A DNA stretch of 64,000 nucleotides from Rahnella ecdela (lineage in GTDB: Bacteria > Pseudomonadota > Gammaproteobacteria > Enterobacterales > Enterobacteriaceae), in NCBI RefSeq assembly GCF_019049625.1, contig NZ_JAFMOY010000124.1, positions 111,605 through 175,604 of the forward strand, written 5' to 3'. The notes beneath the pieces were generated by a model. It was given only the letters and a program-made list of their open reading frames with translations. It had not been told where the DNA came from and searched no databases. The first letter of the stretch is position 1, and each line of letters opens with the position of its first letter. Shown here one piece after another: positions 16,541 to 23,787 of the stretch. Both the position numbers and the translations under genes were made by a program.

Positions 16541-17880
16541 TTTTTATCCTCCGGCGCTTGCGGCGCGACGTATCCCGCGGCAAAAGAAGGCAGGGAAAGC
16601 AGCCAGGTCTCGCTTTCGGCTTCCATTACCGCGCCGCGTGTAACGTCTTCATGATAGCCGCCGGAGGCCGGTTTCACCGCTGGCGGCAGGGTAAATGCGG
16701 CGCTGCGAATTTGCTGCTCATAGCGTTTTTCACCGGTAGCGTTATCCGCCCAGGAGAGTAACGGCACGGGTCGCACGCGGATCTGATCAAGCGATTTGTA
16801 CGGCCATGTCACCGCCGGATCGGTAAAACGCGCCATGAAATCCAGCGATTTGAGCACGCTGCCACCCTGCGGCGTCTGGTAATGCCACAAGTCGATACCG
16901 TTTTTCTGCGCCAGCACCGCCATCATGCTGATCGCCTGCAAATTGAAATAGCTGTAATGGAACGAGCGCGTGCGCGCCAGTTCGGCGGGCTGCGTGCCAT
17001 CGGGTTTCAGCTGCACATCCAGCTTACTTTTCATCAGCTTCGCCATGTCGCCAATCACCGCGTTATCGCCCAGATACCACGCAATACCCGAAACCTGCGT
17101 CACATACCAGTTGCCGTGATTATTCTGTGTGCGTCCCTCTTTTTTGGCGATTTTGCTGCCCTGCAACCACGTCAGATAATCCTGCATCCACGACCGCATT
17201 TGCTGTTCGTCATTGTCCGTCCACGCAGGATTGCCGCGCAGCAGTACCAGCGAATCCACAATGCGGGTAGAGAAATAGCGGCCATCCAGCACACCGGCAT
17301 TGCGCCCCGGCGAGATACCCGGCACGCCCTGAGCGTAATTCAGATTCGGGTTCATACGCGTTTGCGGCAAGATAAACCAGGTGCGCAGCAGGCTCGCGGC
17401 TTTATCCGCGTATTTCTGTTCACCGGAAAAATACCAGGCCAGCGTCAGGTTCTGTACACGTGCGGTGAAATCAGCCAGCCGCACGCCGTCACTTTGATCG
17501 TTTTTACTGGCGGGGTTCACGTGTCCGTCTTTGCGGATCCACGGCAGCCCGTCGGGTTTACTGTCGTCCGGCCACCAGTAAGCGCTCAGGCTGAGATAAT
17601 CATGCTTCGATCCTCCCGGCGGCGTCATGCCTTTGTCAGTCACGCTCAGATCGGGCTTTTTCAGCGCGGAATCTGCTGTCGCCAGCAGATGCTGATACGC
17701 ATGGGTGGTTTGCGGCGCGGCATTGTGATCACGCAATTGCTGGCGGACAACGACCATTTGCGCGGTATTCAAAAATGCCGGTTCAGCGGCAAGTGCGCCC
17801 GCAGAACCTGTCATCAGCGCCAGTATCAGCATTGCGCCTGCCGTCATTCCGTTCACGTTTTTGTACTGCATTAACTTCAT
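16537..17880 (-). CDS. Secreted alginate lyase (PF05426-type superfamily)
   Basis: A 447-residue lyase with a Sec signal peptide (hydrophobic 14-30, cleavage near ALAA, 29-32). The alginate-lyase domain shows HDYLSLSAYWWPD at 93-105 and NNHGNWYVTQVSGIAWYLGD at 253-272; N254/H255 are likely catalytic. The open frame continues 14 codons upstream, but ATG 17880 has GGGAG 5 bases before it and is followed directly by the signal peptide. It is the first gene of a leftward operon and is coupled by ATGA overlap to the PL17 gene. It probably depolymerises alginate in the periplasm or outside. PL family assignment (PL5-like or relative) is not certain. Confidence 0.83.
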   Translation of the reverse strand: MKLMQYKNVNGMTAGAMLILALMTGSAGALAAEPAFLNTAQMVVVRQQLRDHNAAPQTTHAYQHLLATADSALKKPDLSVTDKGMTPPGGSKHDYLSLSAYWWPDDSKPDGLPWIRKDGHVNPASKNDQSDGVRLADFTARVQNLTLAWYFSGEQKYADKAASLLRTWFILPQTRMNPNLNYAQGVPGISPGRNAGVLDGRYFSTRIVDSLVLLRGNPAWTDNDEQQMRSWMQDYLTWLQGSKIAKKEGRTQNNHGNWYVTQVSGIAWYLGDNAVIGDMAKLMKSKLDVQLKPDGTQPAELARTRSFHYSYFNLQAISMMAVLAQKNGIDLWHYQTPQGGSVLKSLDFMARFTDPAVTWPYKSLDQIRVRPVPLLSWADNATGEKRYEQQIRSAAFTLPPAVKPASGGYHEDVTRGAVMEAESETWLLSLPSFAAGYVAPQAPEDKK

Positions 17881-17925
17881 GTTTTCTCCCGACTGTGCGC
17901 CGTTGTCCCGATGAAATCTCACGCT

Positions 17926-17938
17926 TTAGTCATACTAA
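17926..17938. promoter_or_regulatory. Palindrome TTAGT-CAT-ACTAA, candidate operator for the FadR-type regulator
   Basis: A perfect 5-bp inverted repeat with a 3-base centre. It fits the nnGTnnnACnn pattern common to operators of the FadR branch of GntR proteins, and lies 46-58 bases upstream of the first lyase start codon. The match to a FadR-branch operon gene is suggestive but untested. Confidence 0.45.
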
Positions 17939-17964
17939 TAAAGCAATGAACGTTGAGTTTCGCC

Positions 17965-17978
17965 AGTCAGAATTGACT
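17965..17978. promoter_or_regulatory. Palindrome AGTCA-GAAT-TGACT in the alginate divergent promoter region
   Basis: A perfect 5-bp inverted repeat with a 4-base centre, about 27 bases from the previous palindrome and also between the divergent lyase operon and symporter. It may be a second operator or a coincidence. Confidence 0.3.
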
Positions 17979-18002
17979 TAAAATCCCACAACACGCCCAA
18001 CA

Positions 18003-18018
18003 AGTGACCGAAATCACA
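18003..18018. promoter_or_regulatory. Candidate CRP-cAMP site between the lyase operon and the symporter
   Basis: AGTGA-CCGAAA-TCACA differs from TGTGA-N6-TCACA at one base. It lies near the middle of the 256-base divergent promoter region and would fit catabolite control of alginate use. Confidence 0.5.
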
Positions 18019-18136
18019 ATTTGATAACAAACTAAGCATTTCTTATTTGTCCGACTTTTAATTTCATTTCTCTCTTCTACGCTTGCTCAATACATAACCA
18101 AAAATATCTCACCCTACAAACGAGAGAGTCACGACA

Positions 18137-19936
18137 ATGGATATCAACGTTCTGGTCATGATCGGTTACTTCGTTTTGATGATTGCCATCAGTTATGCAT
18201 TCAAAAAGATGGCATCCGGTTCATCAAGTCACTATTTCCGCGGCGGCGGGCGAATGCTCTGGTGGATGGTCGGCGCGACCGCCTTTATGATCCAGTTCAG
18301 CGCCTGGACGTTTACCGGCGCAGCCGGACAGGCATATCGCTACGGTTTTAACGTGGTCAGCGTTTTTGCAGGTAACGTGTTCGGCTATCTGCTCGCCTGG
18401 TGGTGGTTTGCCGCCCGCTTCCGCCAGCTACGCGTTGATACTGCCACAGAGGCGATTAACCATCGCTTCGGTAAAGGTAACGAACAATTTTTCACCTGGA
18501 TGATTATCCCCCTGAGCATCCTCAGTGCGGGCGTATGGCTGAACAGTCTGGCGGTATTTGCCAGTGCGGTATTCCAGCACGACATTACGCTGACATTATG
18601 GGTGACGGGGATCGTGGTGCTGGTGATTTCTCTGCTGAGCGGCGCGTGGGGCGTGGTGGCGAGCGATTTCGTGCAGACGCTGGTGGTCGCGATTATTTCC
18701 ATCGCCTGCGCCGTTGTGGCGTTGTTTAAAGTCGGCGGGCCGGTGAAACTGGTGACGGAATTCCCTTCCGGTTTCATCACCGGTCCGGACGTGGGTCCGC
18801 ATTATATTTCCCTGCTGGTGGCCTGTTTCCTGTTCTTCTTTATCAAGAACGTGCAGAGCATTAATAACCTGCAAGACTCCTACCGTTTCCTGAATGCTAA
18901 AGACAGTTTCAATGCCAAAAAAGCGGCGCTGTTTGCGCTGGTACTGATGCTGGTGGGCACGATTATCTGGTTCATTCCGCCGTGGGCGGTGGCGATCCTC
19001 TACCCTGACGCGGCAACCGCGCATCCGGAACTCGGCAAAAACGCCACCGACGCGGTGTATCTGATTTTCGCGGAACGCGCCATGCCAATGGGAACTGTCG
19101 GCCTGCTGATGGCCGGTCTGTTCGCCGCGACAATGTCTTCAATGGACTGCGCGCTGAACCGCAATTCGGGGATATTCGTGCGGAGTTTCTGGACGCCGAT
19201 CGTTAACCGACACAAAGAACGCAGCGATAAATACCAGCTGCGCGTCGGTCAGATTGCCTGTGTGGTCAACGGCGTGCTGGTCATTTTAGTCGCGCAATAC
19301 ATGCACACCATGCAAACCGTCAGCCTGTTCGATCTGATGATGAAAGTCGGCACGCTGATGCAGGCACCGATTGTCGTGCCGCTGTTCCTTGGCGTGTTTA
19401 TCCGTAAAACACCAGACTGGGCGGCGTGGGTCACCGTACTGTTTGGTTTGTGCGTCTCTTACGTGGTGGCGAACCTGTTTACCGCACCGGATGTCGCCCG
19501 TCTGCTGGGCATCACCCTCACAAAACGTGAATTGCTGGATGTGGCCATCATGTGGAACATCTTTGCGCATCTGGTGTTTACCGGCGGCTTCTTCTGCCTG
19601 ACCACGTTGTTCTATCGCGAGAACGTCTCGGCGCGAAATACCCAGCGCGAGCAATTTTTTACCGACATGGAAACGCCGGTGTATGCCGACCATGAACAGG
19701 ATGAATTTGACCGGTTGCAGCGCGATAAAATCGGCCGGATTTCGATGTACATGGGCGCGGGCTTACTGCTGATGGTGCTGGTGCCGAATCCTCTTTGGGG
19801 ACGCATTTTGTTCCTGCTGTGCGCATTGTGTATTCTGCTATTTGGCTGGATTTTGCACCGCAGCGCGGAGAAAGGCATGAAAGCAGCGCAGGCCGAAAAA
19901 ACACTGAAAAGCAATGTGGCGACGTCACAGAGATAA
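18137..19936 (+). CDS. Sodium:solute symporter, probable alginate oligosaccharide or uronate transporter
   Basis: A 599-residue SSS-family protein with about 14 membrane segments. The N-terminus (MDINVLVMIGYFVLMI; SSHYFRGGGRMLWWMVG) and the GLFAATMSSMDCALNRNSGIF stretch are typical of this family. It is transcribed divergently from the lyase-reductase-regulator operon. SSS proteins of the ToaA/B/C type import oligoalginate in Vibrio, and a cytoplasmic PL17 enzyme needs imported oligomers, so that role fits. The cytoplasmic loop and C-terminus near 500-599 are long and charged. The start is preceded by AACGAGAGAGTCACGAC, a spaced ribosome-binding site. Substrate is inferred from context. Confidence 0.82.
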   Translation: MDINVLVMIGYFVLMIAISYAFKKMASGSSSHYFRGGGRMLWWMVGATAFMIQFSAWTFTGAAGQAYRYGFNVVSVFAGNVFGYLLAWWWFAARFRQLRVDTATEAINHRFGKGNEQFFTWMIIPLSILSAGVWLNSLAVFASAVFQHDITLTLWVTGIVVLVISLLSGAWGVVASDFVQTLVVAIISIACAVVALFKVGGPVKLVTEFPSGFITGPDVGPHYISLLVACFLFFFIKNVQSINNLQDSYRFLNAKDSFNAKKAALFALVLMLVGTIIWFIPPWAVAILYPDAATAHPELGKNATDAVYLIFAERAMPMGTVGLLMAGLFAATMSSMDCALNRNSGIFVRSFWTPIVNRHKERSDKYQLRVGQIACVVNGVLVILVAQYMHTMQTVSLFDLMMKVGTLMQAPIVVPLFLGVFIRKTPDWAAWVTVLFGLCVSYVVANLFTAPDVARLLGITLTKRELLDVAIMWNIFAHLVFTGGFFCLTTLFYRENVSARNTQREQFFTDMETPVYADHEQDEFDRLQRDKIGRISMYMGAGLLLMVLVPNPLWGRILFLLCALCILLFGWILHRSAEKGMKAAQAEKTLKSNVATSQR

Positions 19937-19946
19937 TGCTGACAAC

Positions 19947-19990
19947 ATTCTGCGCCTTTAAACTCTCGGAAAAGGCGCAGAATATCTTTT
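19947..19990 (+). terminator. Rho-independent terminator after the symporter
   Basis: A 12-bp stem ATTCTGCGCCTT / AAGGCGCAGAAT with a 13-base loop is followed by ATCTTTTG. It starts 10 bases after the symporter stop and abuts the convergent lipoprotein gene. Confidence 0.75.
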
Positions 19991-19991
19991 G

Positions 19992-20684
19992 TTATCTTGG
20001 TGTTACCAGGCCTTGCAGGCTAGCAGGCGAATTAAGGATTTTGTAAATGCCATTCTCGAACAAATTGTCTTTACTGACATCTGAGAGCTGGAAAGTCATG
20101 TAATCGCCTGTATTCCAATGAACACGCTGCATCACAACAGGGATTTTTTTCCCATCTGCACCAATAACGTAGGTGCCCATTACCACGACATCTACAGGTT
20201 CAACCGTACGTTTGATTTTAATTCTCACATTAAAATCAAAATCTACCGGCATTTCTTTTTTCGCCTGAGCAAGACGCTTTCTTAAATTAGGTGAGACAAA
20301 TATACCGGCAAGCAAACCCGTTTCTTTTTTAGAACTGAGAAAGATATCGGCATGGGTATCGGCAAATTTTGTATCTTTTCCAACAGCCCCCACATCGACA
20401 GGGATTGTGAAGTGTGCATAGGAATTTAATTTTTTTGTGTAGCACTCAACAAACTTAGCATTGGTAAATATTTGCGGAACCTGAGCTTTAATTTTTACCA
20501 GGCTTTTGGATTCTTTGCGCGAATCCTCATAATCATTACAGGTTGCCACTTCAAAATTGAGATCTCCTGTAATGACTTTGTGCTGTTCAGATAAAATATC
20601 TGCCAGATTAGCCGTCGTTTCCATATCAACTTTACATCCGGAGAGTAATGTCACCGCCATACAAATTGCCGCTATTTTTTTCAT
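19992..20684 (-). CDS. Uncharacterised lipoprotein, 230 residues
   Basis: A lipoprotein by sequence: MKKIAAICMAVTLLSGC gives a type II signal peptide with lipidated C17; the following K-V does not give the Asp+2 inner-membrane retention signal, so outer-membrane sorting is likely. The frame opens 4 codons upstream (MESG), but ATG 20684 follows GGAAAG at suitable spacing. The body is mainly beta-prone with no domain I recognise; two cysteines (C53 in VATC and one near 84) might pair. It stands alone between the symporter terminator and nudI. Function unknown. Confidence 0.7.
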   Translation of the reverse strand: MKKIAAICMAVTLLSGCKVDMETTANLADILSEQHKVITGDLNFEVATCNDYEDSRKESKSLVKIKAQVPQIFTNAKFVECYTKKLNSYAHFTIPVDVGAVGKDTKFADTHADIFLSSKKETGLLAGIFVSPNLRKRLAQAKKEMPVDFDFNVRIKIKRTVEPVDVVVMGTYVIGADGKKIPVVMQRVHWNTGDYMTFQLSDVSKDNLFENGIYKILNSPASLQGLVTPR

Positions 20685-20714
20685 CCCACTTTCCATTCAT
20701 AATCAATTATTAAA

Positions 20715-21140
20715 TTAGAGCAGTCCGCGCTGTTTTAACGTAATGCGCGTGGCTTCGTTCAGGTCATATCGGTTCAAATCTTCCTTGCGCACCCAGGCAT
20801 AAGCGTCAAATTCATCGTTCAGGGTGACGGCGGTATTTTTGGCGTGACAATGGAAGAGCAGATAAATCATGTAGATTTCCTCTGTGCGTCCATCCGGATA
20901 GGTTTTGGTTCGGATATCATCACGAAATATCCAGGGCGTGATATGTGTCAGTTCCAGCGCTTCACCGAGTTCTTCCCGTACTTCGCGTAATAAGGCTTGT
21001 TCAATCGTTTCTCCGGGTTCCACGCCTCCCCCCGATAAGGCCCATTGTCCGGGAAATACACCCCGACCGGACGGCATTTTGCATAGCAGATAGGTCCCTT
21101 CATGTTCAATTAACGGACAGACGATAGTTCTCTGGCGCAC
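20715..21140 (-). CDS. nudI: Nucleoside triphosphatase NudI (Nudix hydrolase)
   Basis: A 141-residue Nudix enzyme, the same length as E. coli NudI and very similar in text ([44 protein letters not shown]). The Nudix box runs from [24 protein letters not shown]. In E. coli it hydrolyses pyrimidine deoxynucleoside triphosphates. The start is a GTG at 21140, chosen because GGGAAGGTT lies 5 bases upstream and the protein length then matches; a longer in-frame ATG exists at 21185. Confidence 0.9.
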   Translation of the reverse strand: MRQRTIVCPLIEHEGTYLLCKMPSGRGVFPGQWALSGGGVEPGETIEQALLREVREELGEALELTHITPWIFRDDIRTKTYPDGRTEEIYMIYLLFHCHAKNTAVTLNDEFDAYAWVRKEDLNRYDLNEATRITLKQRGLL

Positions 21141-21218
21141 AGTAACCTTCCCTAGTGACAGTTTTTCAGAAGCCAAAAGTATCATAAAGCTCCGTTCTGC
21201 CCTGCGATTCAGGTCATA

Positions 21219-21245
21219 AAAAACCCGCCTTCTCAGCGGGTTTTA
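21219..21245 (-). terminator. Terminator after the YgdI-like lipoprotein gene
   Basis: On the minus strand a GC-rich stem AAAACCCGC / GCGGGTTTT is followed by a T run and precedes nudI. It ends the 21276 lipoprotein transcript. Confidence 0.75.
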
Positions 21246-21275
21246 ATGTCAGACAAAAATGATTGAGCACCGGAT

Positions 21276-21503
21276 TTACTTCGGAAGTTCTGTTACCTGT
21301 TTCACTTCAGTTTTGCTGATCTGCTGTTTCACACCGTTGGCATCGGTGTATTCCAGCAAGCCGGAATCGGCTTCTTTTGGTTTGCCGTCACTGATGATGG
21401 TTCGCGCATCATTCGTCTGGATGGCATAACTGGTGCGCGTGCAGCCAGACAAAGCCGCCACACATAACACTGCCGCTAATGGTAAAAGTAATGTCCTATT
21501 CAT
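21276..21503 (-). CDS. YgdI/YgdR family lipoprotein (first copy)
   Basis: A 75-residue lipoprotein with signal peptide and lipobox ALSGC (C21). The mature part has the small SH3-like YgdI/YgdR core: YAIQTNDARTIISDGKP...GLLEYTDANGVKQQISKTEVKQV. It lies 32 bases downstream of a paralogue with the same layout, so the pair probably arose by tandem duplication. E. coli relatives are of unknown function and sit in the outer membrane. Confidence 0.85.
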   Translation of the reverse strand: MNRTLLLPLAAVLCVAALSGCTRTSYAIQTNDARTIISDGKPKEADSGLLEYTDANGVKQQISKTEVKQVTELPK

Positions 21504-21535
21504 GATCCTCTCCTTTGATACGTTTCCCGGATAAA

Positions 21536-21769
21536 TCAGTTATCCAGTTCGCTCATGTTTTTAACCTGGTCGCGATTAATCTGCTCAGTCTTGCCGGTTT
21601 CCGCGTTTTTATAGGAGACCAGACCTGTATCGTCATCTACCTGAGGTTTCCCGTCCGTCACGATGGTTTTTCCGTCCGTCGTTTTAATAGCCTGGTTCGA
21701 AGCACAGCCTGCCACAAACAAAATTGATACAGCAGCCAGCGATGCGGCGATTAGGTTATTCCTCTTCAT
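21536..21769 (-). CDS. YgdI/YgdR family lipoprotein (second copy)
   Basis: A 77-residue lipoprotein, lipobox FVAGC (C22). The mature part repeats the family core IKTTDGKTIVTDGKPQVDDDTGLVSYKNAETGKTEQINRDQVKNM, clearly paralogous to the gene just downstream. AGGAGGAAATGT-like sequence precedes the start, a strong ribosome-binding site. It is probably co-transcribed with the first copy. Confidence 0.85.
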   Translation of the reverse strand: MKRNNLIAASLAAVSILFVAGCASNQAIKTTDGKTIVTDGKPQVDDDTGLVSYKNAETGKTEQINRDQVKNMSELDN

Positions 21770-21878
21770 ACATTTCCTCCTGAAAGGGGTTCTGACTTAA
21801 CAATTAGCTTAATAAGTATAGTCAGTCTTTCCGGAGGCTTTGGAAAATAGGACAAATGGAAGTTTAATGGTCGTTTTA

Positions 21879-22079
21879 TCAGCGGCCATTAAGTCGCTCG
21901 ATGGCCAGTTGCAGCGCATCATTAGGCTCGCCAAGGGCATCAACTGCCTCTTCCTGTACGCGATCCAGCCACAAGGCCACGCGCTCACGGCTGATTTCCT
22001 GGCCGTTTTGCGCGAACATCAGACAACACTCACCCACCATACGACAGGCTTCCTCAAAGGCCAATTTTGAATTTTCCAC
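21879..22079 (-). CDS. Small protein of about 66 residues, unrecognised
   Basis: The frame is open from 22157, but a GTG at 22079 preceded by CTGGAG at 6 bases is the best start, giving VENSKLAFEEACRMVGECC... The protein is acidic, helical and has three cysteines near its start (C12, C17, C18); there is no signal peptide. A composition with many EEA and ALQLAIERLNGR segments suggests a short helical bundle. I could not assign a family. It points toward the lipoprotein pair and stands 109 bases from it. Confidence 0.5.
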   Translation of the reverse strand: MENSKLAFEEACRMVGECCLMFAQNGQEISRERVALWLDRVQEEAVDALGEPNDALQLAIERLNGR

Positions 22080-22290
22080 CTTAACTCCAGATAACACCAA
22101 AAAGGTCACCTTTTGTTTAACGGCAGTTTTTGAAAAAAGTTGTCTCTTTTTACCCAACCTTTACCATAATGTTTTCTGAACATTGTTTTCCGGACAGGTA
22201 AAATCATTGTATCCGTTGCTTACTGTCCCGATTCAGCCGGGTCGCGATTAAGAATAATCTGTATTCCTGTCACTTATTCCTAAAAATACC

Positions 22291-22320
22291 TGTACAACTT
22301 TCTACATCTTGTATAACTTT
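22291..22320 (+). repeat. Direct repeat TGTAnAACTTT upstream of ycgZ
   Basis: TGTACAACTTT (22291) and TGTATAACTTT (22310) are two 11-base near-copies 19 bases apart, in the 215-base ycgZ promoter gap and overlapping a TATAGT that could be a -10 element. It could bind a regulator of the ycgZ operon; no other feature stands out in the gap. Confidence 0.35.
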
Positions 22321-22372
22321 ATAGTCACACAAGTAATCATTAACAACGCACACATTAACAAGAGGATATGTC

Positions 22373-22612
22373 ATGCGTCAGAATAAGCACGATGGTATGT
22401 CACCAGAAGCCTCCCCTTCTTTATACAGTCAGGGTTTTTCTAAAGAGGAAACAATGGGGCGCGTTGTGGTTGAAATTCTGGAAGCAGGCAAGAATCTTAA
22501 TCGCAAAGCGTTATGTTCTAAGCTGTTGAATCGTGTTGAATCCGCTGGCAGTGAAGAAGAGGAGAAGCATTACATGAAGCTAATCCGTCTGGTTCTTGAG
22601 CGTGATTCATGA
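22373..22612 (+). CDS. ycgZ: YcgZ, small regulator/connector protein
   Basis: A 79-residue protein matching E. coli YcgZ: KEETMGRVVVEILEAGKNLNRKALCSKLLNRVE and EEEEKHYMKLI correspond to its text. It is the first gene of a run ycgZ-ymgA-ariR, as in E. coli, where the set acts through the Rcs phosphorelay to raise colanic acid and limit curli, and where BluF and BluR control expression by blue light and cold. The start ATG follows CAAGAGGATATGTC, with AGAGGA 7 bases upstream. Confidence 0.85.
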   Translation: MRQNKHDGMSPEASPSLYSQGFSKEETMGRVVVEILEAGKNLNRKALCSKLLNRVESAGSEEEEKHYMKLIRLVLERDS

Positions 22613-22718
22613 TCAATTGAAATAATGACATCATTCCCAATGGAATAAAGTAATAACTCTGAACCTTAAGCTAATCTGCCCAAGTCCCTTGGTCAGCGTA
22701 TATTCAGAGGCTGATATT

Positions 22719-23012
22719 ATGTACAGAAGCAACGAAGAAAAATTAACGGATAAACTGATTGGTGAGGCAGTAATTTCCTTACTTAAATCAAAAAGTCCGA
22801 TATCAATCGACAGACTCATTAAGCAATTACAGTTTATGGCTGTAAGTGCTGACAACTTAAATCGAAAAAGCGCCCTGGAGCAGATCATTAATGAGATGCG
22901 CCACGATCAGGCTGATAAGCGTGCGCGTGTCAGTTATGAAGTACGGGACGTCGACAATGTACGACACTTTTTCAATGCTGAAGGGCCGTCCGATGACCAG
23001 AAAAAACATTGA
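22719..23012 (+). CDS. ymgA: YmgA-like connector protein
   Basis: A 97-residue protein related to E. coli YmgA by position and pattern (LTDKLIGEAVISLLKSKSPISIDRLIKQLQFM; later ALEQIINEMRHDQADKRA). It belongs to the small helical family shared by YcgZ, YmgA and AriR. The frame opens at 22689, but the ATG at 22719 gives the family-like beginning MYRSNEEK. The 3-prime end overlaps the ariR-like gene by 20 bases. Conservation is lower than for YcgZ. Confidence 0.7.
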   Translation: MYRSNEEKLTDKLIGEAVISLLKSKSPISIDRLIKQLQFMAVSADNLNRKSALEQIINEMRHDQADKRARVSYEVRDVDNVRHFFNAEGPSDDQKKH

Positions 23013-23328
23013 TACATCAAGCGAATGTGTAGCAAGCCACAATGATTCGGTTGTATCAAATACATCTCAGTCGATGACAGACGCAGTCAGTCAAACAGGT
23101 ATTTATAAACATTTTTCTAAAGTGAGCGAACTCTATTCCAGTGAAGCTGAAGTTCTGGGTGCTGCAATTCGTCTTATTCTGGCGAATAAAGGTACGGTGA
23201 CCAATAAGGCCATCATACTGCATCTGATTAATCAGCTTGAAACCACTTCCGATGTCGTGCAGCTGGATATTCTGCGCGGTGCACTGGAAATGGTAGTGGG
23301 CATGACGCCCGATGATTCCGGCTTCTGA
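22993..23328 (+). CDS. ariR: AriR/YmgB-like biofilm and acid-resistance connector
   Basis: The region SEAEVLGAAIRLILANKGTVTNKAIILHLINQLETTSD, followed by DILRGALEMVVGMTPDD, matches the E. coli AriR (YmgB) core. The protein starts at ATG 22993 (MTRKNIDTSS) because GAAGGG lies 6 bases before it; this leaves a Ser/Thr-rich tail of about 45 residues before the core, longer than in E. coli. AriR is a dimeric regulator or connector acting on Rcs. It overlaps the upstream gene by 20 bases. Confidence 0.8.
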   Translation: MTRKNIDTSSECVASHNDSVVSNTSQSMTDAVSQTGIYKHFSKVSELYSSEAEVLGAAIRLILANKGTVTNKAIILHLINQLETTSDVVQLDILRGALEMVVGMTPDDSGF

Positions 23329-23443
23329 TCCTCTGACAAGAGGCCACTTTATTATTCGCATCGCGCTCACCCTTAGTAGTTACAGACGGGCGCGGGAAAT
23401 TTTAAATAACAGGTTCTGAACAACAAACTCGGAGGGTATTAAA

Positions 23444-23701
23444 ATGCAAGACGTGTCTTATACTCATGTTACATTGGCTGATTATATTCTGGCAGAAGAT
23501 CCTGAACTTCTGGTTGAAAACGAAACAGTTCTCCGTTTATATAAAAACCTAAAAAAACAAAAAGAAGTTGTTACTCATAAAGATATTATTCTTTGTCTGA
23601 TTCAGAAGATTGAGCAGGAAAGTGATGCAGATAAGCAGGATGTCTATCTGGAAGCACTTGAATACGTTGTTTACCGCACACCTGATGATGATATTTTATA
23701 A
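23444..23701 (+). CDS. Second AriR/YmgB-family protein
   Basis: An 85-residue paralogue of the AriR-like gene: ENETVLRLYKNLKKQKEVVTHKDIILCLIQKIEQESDADKQ and LEYVVYRTPDDD follow the same pattern (xLxxDIILxLIxxIE...LEYVVxxTPDD). It lies 115 bases downstream of the first copy with its own strong ribosome-binding site (GGAGG 8 bases before ATG), so it may be co-transcribed or have its own promoter. E. coli has ymgC at this position, which is not obviously the same. Confidence 0.75.
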   Translation: MQDVSYTHVTLADYILAEDPELLVENETVLRLYKNLKKQKEVVTHKDIILCLIQKIEQESDADKQDVYLEALEYVVYRTPDDDIL

Positions 23702-23721
23702 ATAGCAGCTACGCATTATGC

Positions 23722-23756
23722 AATGAGCCCGGCAAGTAATTCTTGCCGGGCTCATT
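23722..23756. terminator. Hairpin terminator between ariR-like gene and bluF
   Basis: A perfect stem of about 14 bp (AATGAGCCCGGCAA and complement) with a 7-base loop; T content follows on the plus strand (CGTTT). It lies between convergent genes and may serve both. Confidence 0.65.
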
Positions 23757-23787
23757 CGTTTAAACATTTTGCGCAGCCTGCAAGTCC

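Noticed and set aside
16882..17874. 330-codon plus-strand frame antisense to the secreted alginate lyase
   Set aside because: It lies wholly inside a clear lyase gene with signal peptide and motifs; long antisense frames are common with GC-rich third positions and it has no family pattern.
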